Assembly (NCBI RefSeq): GCF_000004075.3
Contig: NC_026655.2
Coordinates: forward strand, 1,736,001 to 1,800,000
Length of the DNA: 64,000 nucleotides
Direction: 5' to 3'
Source: Cucumis sativus
Taxonomy: Eukaryota > Streptophyta > Magnoliopsida > Cucurbitales > Cucurbitaceae
Position numbers and translations under genes: made by a program. Every line of letters begins with the position of its first letter. Within the stretch, counting starts at the first letter, position 1. Below, in pieces: positions 38,400 through 48,125 of this stretch. The notes below the pieces were generated by a model. That model was not told the DNA's origin and did no database searches. It saw only the letters and a list, made by a program, of their open reading frames with translations.

Positions 38400-39406
38400 C
38401 GTCTATAATATTGAAAATAAAATGCAATTTTTGAAGATTTAAATAAATTTTAAAAATACTTGAGATTAGTAGAAGGCCAATGAATAAAAAGTTTCTAATA
38501 TATATATATAAATATATATTTAAAAAAAACTTGAATTAGGTGGCTAAAGGATTTTCTATTTCTTTAAAATAAATACAAATCTAGTAGTCTAGTACCAACA
38601 ATAAAGTAATTAAATAAGTTCCTTACAAATTCATAATAAATCAACCAAATTCCCAATCAAATTAATAGGGTATTTGATTTAAATTCAAGAAAAGCTGTAT
38701 CAAATTTGTGACACATTATAGGTTATTATCACTTTTAAATTTAAATTTACTACTTTTCTAAATTTAAAAAGTATTATAACATGGACTCTATGATAATCAT
38801 AGATTTTTTTTTTTTTTTTGCACAAGTCTCTTGATTTAACTTGATTGGAGAGTTAGGTTTTGAAAATAAGTCATTGAAAAACAAAAACAAAAAGTGTTCG
38901 GCAACTATCAAAGTATATCCTCAAACAACTTCTTATCAAAATAGCTCAAATAATAATTTGTTTATACATATATATATATAAAAAGAATGATCTAATCAAT
39001 CCAAATAAGTCCAACTTTCGAATCTGTTTGAGATTCAAGTGAATATGAACGCTAAAGTAAAATCTATATATCATAGACATCACTTGGCTTCACTCAGTAG
39101 ATTTTCGTGGTGATTAGACTTGTTCTGTGCTGTTCTATCTATCTATATATATAAAGGAATACGAAAAACAACTATGGTATCTACTCGACAGTAAGTGCAA
39201 ATAATTACATAGTTGATGTTACGTGCAAATTACTAACTTTGGAATTAAAAAAAGAAGTGTAAATCTCTTAAAATTTGTCCTCCATCATATCTTGATCTGC
39301 CCACAATATTACTTGAGATCATAATATAAAAACGGTCACTGTAAAGAGCTCCTAAGATAATTTAAGTCAAAGAAAACAAACATTATAATCATTCTAAATA
39401 AAGAGT
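36951..39406. other. Intergenic AT-rich DNA between helicase and Asterix genes
   Basis: The helicase promoter is presumably at the left end. Sequence at 37130-37440 repeats phrases such as 'gtttaaattgatata' and 'gaggttcaaattgt' in both orientations, probably a decayed foldback element. No coding sequence is recognised. Confidence 0.5.
38350..38395. repeat. Long (TA)n microsatellite
   Basis: An uninterrupted TA run of about 22 units, the longest simple repeat in the window. Smaller TA runs lie near 38501-38520 and 38967-38980. Confidence 0.92.
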
Positions 39407-41687
39407 CTAACTTTTGGCTCCCGGTCGTGCAGGACTCAAATAATTTGTCACTAATCCCATAATAGCGAACCTGGATTCAAGACCAAAATAGAGTTAAAAC
39501 CACAAAATGGGTATAAAGTTGATGCTATCGAATCATGTTAAAATGTTGATAATGTTAAAAAGAAAAATCATTCAAACAAGATGGTGATGATCTGCTTAGA
39601 CCTCACTTGATTTGAGGCTTAACAAAAAAAAAAAAAAAAAAAAAAAAACTGAAACCCCAAGATGACCAATTTTACAAAAATAAAATGCATCTAACACCTT
39701 TATATGATAAATTTTCACCAATTGTTTTGAAAATCACCTATGTTCTCAAAACTGTTAGATAACATTATAGGGAATCATAACACCATCTTTCGTTTATCCT
39801 TGAACTTCTTAACCCATCATCGGAGGGAGAAACTAAGAGATGTAGTTTCACATGTCAGTTGGGCCTCAAGGGACATTGTTACCAAGCCACAACTCAGGTT
39901 GGAGGAGCAGTGATTTGAATCAACGGAAGAACAAACAATAACTAACTTGATAAAGAAAGTACTCTCCCATATTTTACTCTAGTTTCTTATTTTGCAAGTT
40001 CTCGATCCAAATTTCATTTCAATCCATTGGGTCCAATTCCGAAGAAAATAAATTTTTATGATAATTAATCACAATTTACAAGTTACCTAGTCAATGCTCT
40101 AAACTTTTACATAAAGGAAAACGGGTAAGAAGCAAGTACAAAAAGGAAAATGTTTAAATGCTACTTCGATCCATAAACTTCTGGCTTTGGTTAATGTACT
40201 TTCAAAATGTACATTTTGGTTCCTTGAAGTTACAAAAAGACAACAAATTTAATCCCTTAAAAATGATATAAAAGCGAACAATAAAGGGACCTAAAATGTT
40301 CAAAGTTCAAGGGCCAAAATGCTCCAAAGTTGTAGTATAAGAATCAAAATGAACATTTTGAAAGTACAAGGACCAAAATATTAAAAGTATAGGGACCAAA
40401 ATGAATAATTTAGAAATACATAAACCAAAATGAAAAAAAGTGAAAAGTACATAGACCAAAGATGTATTTGATCCAAAGGAAAAATAAAAAGGTAATGGCA
40501 TATGTCAAGGGAGGAAATGTTCATGGTTTGCATACAGCGTTTAAGGCCGACTCATGTTAAACTAAAACTACAATGATAGATACCAATCTATATCTAAGAT
40601 TCAAGGTTCCTAAATCTCAAGTATTGCGGACGCAATCAATACTGAATCTGAAATATCACAAAACTTGATTGCTAGTGTAAAAGATTGTGAATACTCTCTC
40701 TTCTTTTATGATGGCGTGTTCATCACAAGTCACAACTTTGAGATTCATGAACTAGTAAAGCATGACAATTACTAACCTTGCAAATTTTGGTATCCAGAAA
40801 CTTATAGGGTATTAAACAACTAACCAAAGACTTCGTCTCTTAAACATGACCACTGTTAACATAACACAATCCAATACCCTGAGTTTTCACTATAATTCAC
40901 TAAGAAGATTAACTTTTCAAGTGTTTAAATTTGAAAATAAATTATTTTAAAGAAAAAATTGAGGTGTTCGACAACAACTCAAAATAACTTAATGCAAATC
41001 ACTCTCAAGTCTCAAATCACTCTCAAAGTTCATTTTAAACGATTTTCTTTCTACCAACAGAATTTTGACTCTTGTACATTGATTGAATGATAGCGGATTC
41101 TAAACATGTAGAGATTATAAAAAATATCATAATGCCTAATAAAGTAGGTAGCTAAATTTGCCAACCAACATGGATGAACCCTTGAGAATTAGTTCGAACC
41201 CTAGCTAATAAACATCAATTCTTGCATCAACAAATCGAATCAACCTAGACGGAATTTAGACTGTTCAGATTTCCGAAAAAACTTAATTCTACCTACTGAT
41301 CCGTATGAAGTAGCAGTGAAATAAAGATCGAGAAGGGAGCAACACTCACATCATGGCCATGGAAATCTGCTTGAGATCGTTTTCAATATTCCTCATATTC
41401 GCAAGCGATTGGGCACAAAATATGATTGCCAGCCACGAACTAAGCTTGTACTGTCCAATTTCAACCAAAACCAATAGTGTGGCATGAGTAGAAAGTAAGA
41501 TCTCCATAATTAGCGTATGAGTACTCGAAAAGAAACAGAAAAGTACCCTGAACATGACACCGGCGATACCGAAAACGACGGCGATGAAACCGGAATAATC
41601 GACTGGGAGATCTTGCGGATTCACTGCCGGAGCAACAAACGGCTTCACCGCCGACGGCTGCCGTGGATCATTCGCTTGTGTCGACAT
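39407..41687 (-). CDS. PAT complex subunit Asterix (WDR83OS family)
   Basis: Three exons on the minus strand, 41687-41547, 41450-41350 and 39470-39407, encode 101 residues, the normal length of the plant protein. The last exon is only 64 bp and lies 1.88 kb away, so it is easily missed; it encodes FAIMGLVTNYLSPARPGAKS and closes the frame exactly. The N-terminus is a short cytosolic tail with NDPRQPSAVKP. Hydrophobic segments follow: FIAVVFGIAGVMFR, LSSWLAIIFCAQSLANMR and the final FAIMGLVTNYL. In animals Asterix pairs with CCDC47 in the ER membrane as an intramembrane chaperone for multi-pass proteins. The same role is inferred here. The gene is divergent from the ClpB-like gene about 0.9 kb away. 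Confidence 0.93.
39624..39648. repeat. Poly-A tract
   Basis: A run of about 24 A residues lies in the large second intron of the Asterix gene. It could be the tail of a decayed retroposed insertion, but nothing recognisable precedes it. Confidence 0.7.
40140..40475. repeat. Foldback (inverted-repeat) element in the large Asterix intron
   Basis: The left arm at about 40185-40230 (containing 'actttcaaaatgtacatttt') is the near-perfect reverse complement of the right arm at about 40350-40378 ('gaacattttgaaagtac'). Inside and beside the arms the phrase 'gggaccaaaatg' recurs in variants. This is the architecture of a non-autonomous foldback or MITE-like element, or of decayed LTR debris of the 'gggaccaaaatg' class common in plant genomes. 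Confidence 0.6.
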
Positions 41688-41759
41688 CTCTTGACTGACT
41701 CTCAAAGCCTCGACGACTCAGCCTCGATTTAATTGCTTCGGTGAATCTGATTCTTAAGC

Positions 41760-42552
41760 ATATAGAAAAAGTGGATACGGTCCGATTTATTTTCGGGTTA
41801 ATGCGATTGGTTTAATTGAACCGAACCGCCTTGTAAGTTGTCATCTACATTTTCCTAATTTTAACTGAAATAGAACATTTGAAAAACCATTTATCTTTTT
41901 ATGAAAAATCTAATAAATCTTATTAGGGTTAAAAACCTCATTTATAAAGCTAACAAACGTTCTGTCTCACATAGTTAAATATAATCAACTTTTAATTTCA
42001 TTTAATAACACTTCAAATTGAAAAACTTTTTCGATACCTTCGTTATTTGTGACAATTTACGATTTAAATTTAATTACAATTATCCAAAATTCAATATTTA
42101 GATTGATAAAATTATTAGTTCATATCATAATTAAATTACCCTAAACCGTAATTCATGATGTTCTAGGTAAAATATACAAATATTAATTTCCATTTTATTA
42201 AAAAGAGTTAATTTAACTATATTTTAAACAAAATTTCAAAAGTTAAAATAGCCACAATTATCTAACACCAATTTTTACTATATGTCAATATTCAAATTCA
42301 CATTATTTCCCTCTAGGTATTGTAACTTGGGGTTAAACATAATTACGAATCAATCCAACAAGTTATTTTAGTTAAAAAAATAACTTAATGAACACCTTAA
42401 ATTAAAAACTTCACTATACACAAAAAGTAAAAATACACAAATATTTTGGGGTTTTGCACTCAAACTTCTCGTCTTCCACCCATGGCCTATTCCTAAATTC
42501 GAGATGCCAACTCCTCGACTCCCTCACTGTTTTCAAAAATTATATCATATGC
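41760..42552. other. Divergent intergenic region between Asterix and the ClpB-like gene
   Basis: About 0.9 kb separates the two start codons. Most of it is AT-rich. A 29-bp segment at 41823-41851 recurs in an intron of the ClpB-like gene. I searched by eye for arrays of nGAAnnTTCn heat-shock elements before the ClpB-like gene and saw none. Confidence 0.5.
41823..41851. repeat. 29-bp exact repeat, copy 1 (intergenic)
   Basis: The 29 bases starting 'gaaccgccttgtaagttg' occur identically at 43716-43744. Flanking bases differ on both sides, so this is a short, isolated duplication. Confidence 0.9.
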
Positions 42553-42560
42553 TATAAATA
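42553..42560 (+). promoter_or_regulatory. TATA box of the ClpB-like gene
   Basis: A textbook TATAAATA lies 58 bp before the ATG of the ClpB-like gene. Transcription would then begin near 42585, leaving a leader of about 30 bases. This leaves no room for an upstream exon carrying the missing N-terminal domain. Confidence 0.6.
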
Positions 42561-42617
42561 ATAATCATAATAAGTCAAAATTCATCAAAAAAATCTCCAA
42601 TTCATTGTTAGTTCAAA

Positions 42618-45600
42618 ATGGCTAAATCGGCCCTTGAGACTTACGGCCATGATCTCGTGGAAAAAGCAGAGAAACAAACACTCGATCCAATCTTCGGCCG
42701 CCACAAAGAAATCTGCCGTCTCCTAACCATCCTCTGCCGCAAAACCAAATGCAACCCCATTCTAATAGGCGAACCCGGCGTCGGAAAAACAGCTATCGTT
42801 GAAGCACTCGCACAGAAATTCGCCGCCGGAAATGTCCCGGCCAAGCTCTCCGGCGCAAGGATCGTGGAACTGGACATGGGAGCCATAATGGCCGGAACAA
42901 TTTGGAGGGGGCAATTGGAAGAGAGATTGAAGGATGTGATGACGGAAGTGAAAGGATCGGAAGGAAAAGTGATAGTGTTTATAGACGAAATTCATATGTT
43001 GGTCCGAAGTGATCATCAGGGAACCGCAGCGGAGATTCTGAAACCGGCGCTGGGAAGAGGGGGTTTCCGGTGCATCGGAGCGACGACGTTGAAGGAGTAC
43101 AAAAGGTATATTGAGAAAGACGGAGCATTGGCGAGGAGATTTAAACAAGTTTATGTGAATGAACCAAGTGTTGAAGATTCGATTAACATTCTCAGAGTTT
43201 TGAAGGAGAGATATGAAAAACATCACGTTCTTATAATTAAAGATTCTGCTCTTATTGCTGCTGCAAAATTGTCACATCGCTACATCACAGGTATAATTAT
43301 TGAAAAAACTTCGATATAAAATTTATTCAAGAACAATACTCAGATACTCTAAACTCTCCTATAGTTACGTGAAATGTTGTAAACATTATTTTTATTTACT
43401 TCAAAAATATTTGAGTTATTTTTTCTCTTACCTAGGGCGACGACTTCCAGACAAAGCAATCGATTTAGTCGACGAAGCAAGTGCATGCATGAGAGTTCAA
43501 CTCGATACTCAATCTGAAGAACTTGACGAACTTCAAAATGAAAAGTCCAAGCTTGAAGCTGAAGTGAATGCACTTGAGAAAGAGGAAGACAAAGCAAGCC
43601 AAGCTCGACTTCCACAAGTAATTATTTATTTATTTATTTCTTAAAGTATAAATTTTAATAATCCCTATAATTTGGAGAAAACATTTAATAATTTGGAGAA
43701 AACTCGAAGAAAACTGAACCGCCTTGTAAGTTGTCATCTACATTGTTAATTATCTCTTCAAAAAATACTCAGGCAAAAAAGGAGCTGAATGACGTGAACA
43801 ACCAGCTGCAGCCATTGTTATCAAAATACCAAAAACAGAAATCCGAAATGGAAAAACTCACTAAATTGAAGCAAAAGAAACAAGAAATATTAGTCGAGAT
43901 ACAAGCCGCCCAAAAACGTCAAGATTTAATCAGAGCCGCGGATCTCCGACGCCAGAAATTAGATGATGTAGAATTAAAAATCGGTGATGTGGAAAGAAGG
44001 ATAAGAAAACACGGCTTTATAGAGAAGGACACGGTCGGACCAGAGGAAATAGCGGACGAGGTGAGCCGGTGGACTGGGGTGCCAGTTTCGAGGCTAACCG
44101 GGGAAGAGAAAGAGTGGGTTATGGGTTTGGCGGGGCGGTTGAAGAAAAGAGTGGTTGGACAAAATGAGGCAGTTGATTCGGTTGCTGAAGCAGTGATGAG
44201 GTTCAGAGCTGGGCTCGCTTTACCGAACCAACCTAATGGTTCGTTTTTGTTTTTGGGTCCGTCAGGGGTTGGGAAGACGGAGCTTGCAAAGGGTTTGGCT
44301 CATGAGCTATTTAACGACGAGAATCGTATGGTTCGGATTGACATGTCCGAGTACATGGAGAAACACTCTGTTTCAAGGCTTATTGGTTCTCCACCTGGGT
44401 ATGTATGGTGATTTTCTACGTTGTTACATGAAATTTTACGTTATTTTTCGTTTATTTTGTTGGTTTGGATGTGGATTTAGGTATGTTGGATACCATGAAG
44501 GTGGGCAACTAACTGAACCAGTGAAGAGGCGTCCCTACTGTGTAGTTCTATTGGATGAAGTTGAAAAGGCTCATGTGGATGTCTTGAATATTCTGCTTCA
44601 AGTTTTGGATGATGGACGGTTGACGGACGGGCAGGGTTCAACGGTGGACTTCAGAAACACAGTGATTATCATGACTTCTAATCTCGGCGCCGGTCATCTT
44701 TTTTCTGAAAAGTACTGCCCCATGCAAGTTGCTCGTGAAAGGGTTATCCAAAAGGTTTTGTTTATTCTATATATACACTTTATTGTTTTATTATTTTTGT
44801 TATTAGTTTCTTTCTAATTTAAATTAATAAATGTAGTTTAACAATTTTATATCATTGAAAAGGAAAATAGTTCTGAATTACTTTTTAAATTCTAATTTCT
44901 TCTTTCTTTTTCTAACCCTCTTATTGTTAAAAATATTCATCATTTCAAAAAAATTAATATCTAATTGTTTTTCAACAACGGTTTAAGTTAATTATATATC
45001 GTAATAGTGAAAAACAGGTTAACTAAATTATTTAATTTAATTTAGGAAAATGTCAATCTTTAATTCCTAAGAATCAAATTGTAACGTTCCCAACTGATCA
45101 AAATTCAAATGTGTTAAAATTGTATATTGAAAACCTAAATTTTGTGTTATTTTAACGAGTTTTCATCCTTTGAGTATGTTAACAGGTGAAAGAACATTTC
45201 AAGCCGGAGTTTGTGAACCGGCTAGACGAAATTCTGATTTTCCGGCCACTTTCTAAAATTCAACAAAGGAGAGTCACTAAATCAATGATGAAAGACGTTG
45301 CTCGCCGTCTTTCCGAAAAAGGCATTGCCATGGCTGTGACTAAATCCGCTCTTGACTTCGTTCTTGATCAAAGCTTCGATCCGGTGACTGTTTTGACATT
45401 GGCATAAGAAATAATCAACATTTTCATAAAAGAAAAGATCATTCTATTGACTTATTGTTTAATTAGCTTCCATCCACAACAATTACTAAATCACCATTGT
45501 TATTGTCGAAAACTATTTTTAGGTTTACGGTGCTAGGCCGATTAGGCGTTGGTTGGAGAAGAAAGTTGTGACGAATATTTCGAAGATGCTAATGAAAGAA

Positions 45601-45828
45601 GAGATCGGTGAGGAGTACACAGTGTATGTCGATGCCAACGATGATGGAAAAGATTTGAAGTATAATGTGGAGAAAAATAATGGTCTCATTGATGGAATCA
45701 GTGACGGGAGATATGAAATCTTGATTCAAATTCCAACTATGGAGAAAAATAATGACGATGAAAGTGAAGAAGCGGAAGGAGGAACCGAAGAGGAGGATGT
45801 GGAAACCACGAGTGTTGATAGTGATTAG
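42618..45828 (+). CDS. ClpB/HSP101-like disaggregase lacking the N-terminal domain
   Basis: Six exons: 42618-43290, 43436-43617, 43773-44398, 44481-44754, 45186-45383 and 45523-45828, giving 752 residues without frameshift or stop. Cytosolic plant HSP101 has about 910 residues; here the roughly 160-residue Clp_N domain is missing and the protein begins at the segment equivalent to QALKTYGRDL. The first AAA+ domain has Walker A GEPGVGKT (51-58), Walker B KVIVFIDE (117-124) and GATTLKEY. The coiled M domain follows (exons 2-3). The second AAA+ domain has GPSGVGKT (447-454), [16 protein letters not shown] and sensor-2 YGARPIRRW. Pore loop 1 reads GTIWRG instead of the usual GAKYRG. ClpB hexamers thread aggregated proteins through the pore using ATP. 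It may be expressed, but activity and heat induction are unknown. Confidence 0.85.
43716..43744. repeat. 29-bp exact repeat, copy 2 (ClpB-like intron 2)
   Basis: This copy is identical to 41823-41851 and lies about 28 bp before the splice acceptor of ClpB-like exon 3. It contains GTAAGTT, which resembles a splice donor. Confidence 0.9.
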
Positions 45829-46351
45829 TGAATGAAATTTAAGAACACTTTATCAATTTGTTCTATGGTGATTAAAAGTTGTTAATTATCCAGATTTAGT
45901 TTAATTATTTTGGTTGATGAAACACTTATGGACATTATAGATATTGATATGGCTTAGTTTAATTTTGAAAATCGGATTGTTTACCCTTCTTGTCTCACAA
46001 TTGTTCTCTATTTCTTGGAGTTTGAATAATGATTTGTAGTAAAATAAAAGTATTATTCCAACATTTGTTTGTTTTTAATGCATTAATTACTTTTTCTCTA
46101 TGAGAAAGCAATTCATTCAAAAGAGCCTTTCTAAAACTATGTATGCTTCCTCGATAAGAAATGCAAGAAACCCTAACCACTTCTCAACAATATAACTGCA
46201 CCGAACAGAAAAGGGCAATATGGGTCTATTAGATGACTAATTTCACGATCTCAACAACAAGCTCCATCAAATCTGACAAAACAATAGAGTCGTTTTTCTT
46301 CCATACTATTTTCTATCCCATTCTATAAACAACAATAATAAAATGCTCAAA
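45829..46351. other. 3' UTR and flank of the ClpB-like gene (duplicated downstream)
   Basis: Sequence from about 45970 to 46310 has a diverged direct copy at about 47420-47800. Matching blocks include 'gattgtttaccc', 'tgtctcacaatt', 'tttgtttgtttttaatgcat' and 'acaagctcc'. It therefore belongs to a tandemly duplicated unit. Confidence 0.65.
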
Positions 46352-47415
46352 ATGGCCGAATCCGCGCTTGAGACTTACGGCCACGATCTCGCCGAAACAG
46401 CAGAGAAACAAACTATCGATCCAATCTTCCGCCGCCGCCAAGAAATCCGCCATCTCCGGCGACGGAAAAACAGCTATCGTCGAAGCACTCGCACAGAAAA
46501 TCGCCTCCGGAAATGTCCTGACCAAGCTCTCCGGCGCAAGAATCGTAGAACTGGACATGGGAGCCCTACACGCCGGAGCAATTTACGTAGGGCAATTGGA
46601 AGAGAGATTGAAGAATGTGGTGACGACGGAAGTGAGAAAGGATCGGAAGGAAATTACAGTGATAGTGCTTATAGTGTTTATAGACGAAATTCATATGTTG
46701 GTCCGACATGATCAAGGAACCGCCGCGGAGATTCTGAAACCGGCGCTGTGGAGAGGGAATTTCCGGTGCATTGGAGCGACGACGTTGAAGGAATACAAAA
46801 GGTATATTGGCGAGGAGATTTAAACAAGTTTATGTGAATGAACCAAGTGTTGAAGATTCGATTAGCATTCTCAGAGTATTGAAGGAGAGATATGAAAAAC
46901 ATCATGTTCTTAAAATTAAATATACTGCTCTTGTTGCTGCTGCTAAATTGTCACCATCACTACATCACAGGTATAATTAAAAAAAACTTTACTATAAAAA
47001 TCTACGTAAGAAAAATACAGCTTAGATATGACATTGTTGTAAGCTATTTTGATTTACTTCAAAATATTTTAGTGATGCGGGGAGATTGATGCATCAAAAT
47101 GTTTAATGCATTAAAAATATCACTTTTGGCATGCAGCATTTCTTTATTTCAATGTTAAACTCAGGTAAATATTTTCCATTTTCTTCTATTTTTGTAAATC
47201 CTCCTTAACAGTTTGTAAAATAGCAAAAAAGAAAATTATAATAATAGAAAATTTTAAAAACATATTACTATCATACTTTTCAATTTTGCCATATGCAAAA
47301 CAGAATGTTATAATGTTTTGTTTTTTTAAAAAAATTATCATCTAATACAACTGTTTATGCAAAAAATTGAAGGGAATGACTTTATAGTGAAGGACAGGGT
47401 CGGACCGGAGGAAAA
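46352..47415 (+). pseudogene. Decayed tandem copy of the ClpB-like gene
   Basis: The start [20 protein letters not shown] matches the intact gene, but the copy is disabled several times. About 53 bp corresponding to 42724-42776 are missing, which removes the front of Walker A and shifts the frame. A 17-bp deletion between two ATTG words (after 46810) shifts it again and brings a stop. There is also a small insertion near 46660. The exon 1 homology ends near 46971 with a preserved donor and part of intron 1. Of exons 2-6 only some 50 bp of exon 3 (FI-KDRVGPEE-like, near 47365-47415) are visible, fused directly to duplicated 3' flank. It cannot make an ATPase. Confidence 0.88.
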
Positions 47416-47810
47416 TAATAAATTGATTGTTTACCCTCTTGTCTCACAATTATTGTTCTCTATTTGTTAAAGTTTGAATAGTGATCATCTGTAGAAAATA
47501 ATATCATTATGCCCAACATTTTTGTTTGTTTTTAATGCATTTACTTTTTCTCTACAAACATATGAGACGATACAAGAAATCCTAACCACTTATCTTGGAA
47601 GATTGAAGAAAAATAAACAAACCAACTTCAATTATCAAAAGACAACTTTTCCACCGTCCAAGTGATGAATGGTTCCATTGACAGTACGACCACACCCAAC
47701 ATAAAAAGGCAACATGGGCCAATGGGTCAATTAGACACGATCTAAAAAAACAAGCTCCGTCAACTTCCACAAAACAAATGAGCTTTTTCTCTCCCATAAT
47801 TAATTAGTAA
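47416..47810. repeat. Second copy of the ClpB-like 3' flank
   Basis: This is a direct, diverged copy of about 45970-46310. It starts immediately after the pseudogene's exon 3 remnant and marks the end of the tandem duplication unit. Confidence 0.75.
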
Positions 47811-47989
47811 ATCTTAATTAACCATAATTAGCCACTGTACTAATTTTTAAAGGAGAAAGTTTTTTCAACGTGATCTATTTCGACACATTTCAAATGTTGA
47901 AATAATCTCCAAAAAAAAACATATATTGAAGGACGGTTAAATGTCTCTGCCAAGACTATGACCTCCGGCAATAAATAAATAAATATATA

Positions 47990-48125
47990 TATATATAATT
48001 AAGGGTAATTTTTTAATTTTTTAATTTTTTTTGTAAAGGTGTTGTAATAAATGTTGGGGTGAGGATTTGAACGTGAGACCTCTTGTCCGTTGAGCTAAGC
48101 TCAAGTAGTAGATTTTATCAAATAT
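47990..48125 (-). mobile_element. SINE-like element with tRNA-type promoter boxes
   Basis: Read on the minus strand, 'gagcttagctcaacgg' resembles an RNA polymerase III A box, and 'cgttcaaatcctc' (revcomp of 48063-48075) resembles a B box. An A-rich 3' tail follows, plus-strand positions about 48000-48036. The A-to-B spacing of about 14 bp is shorter than in a tRNA. It looks like a short or internally deleted tRNA-derived SINE. Confidence 0.5.

Noticed and set aside
48050-48115. A possible true tRNA gene
   Set aside because: The promoter-box spacing is too short for a tRNA and no anticodon arm or acceptor stem can be drawn; a SINE-like origin fits better.
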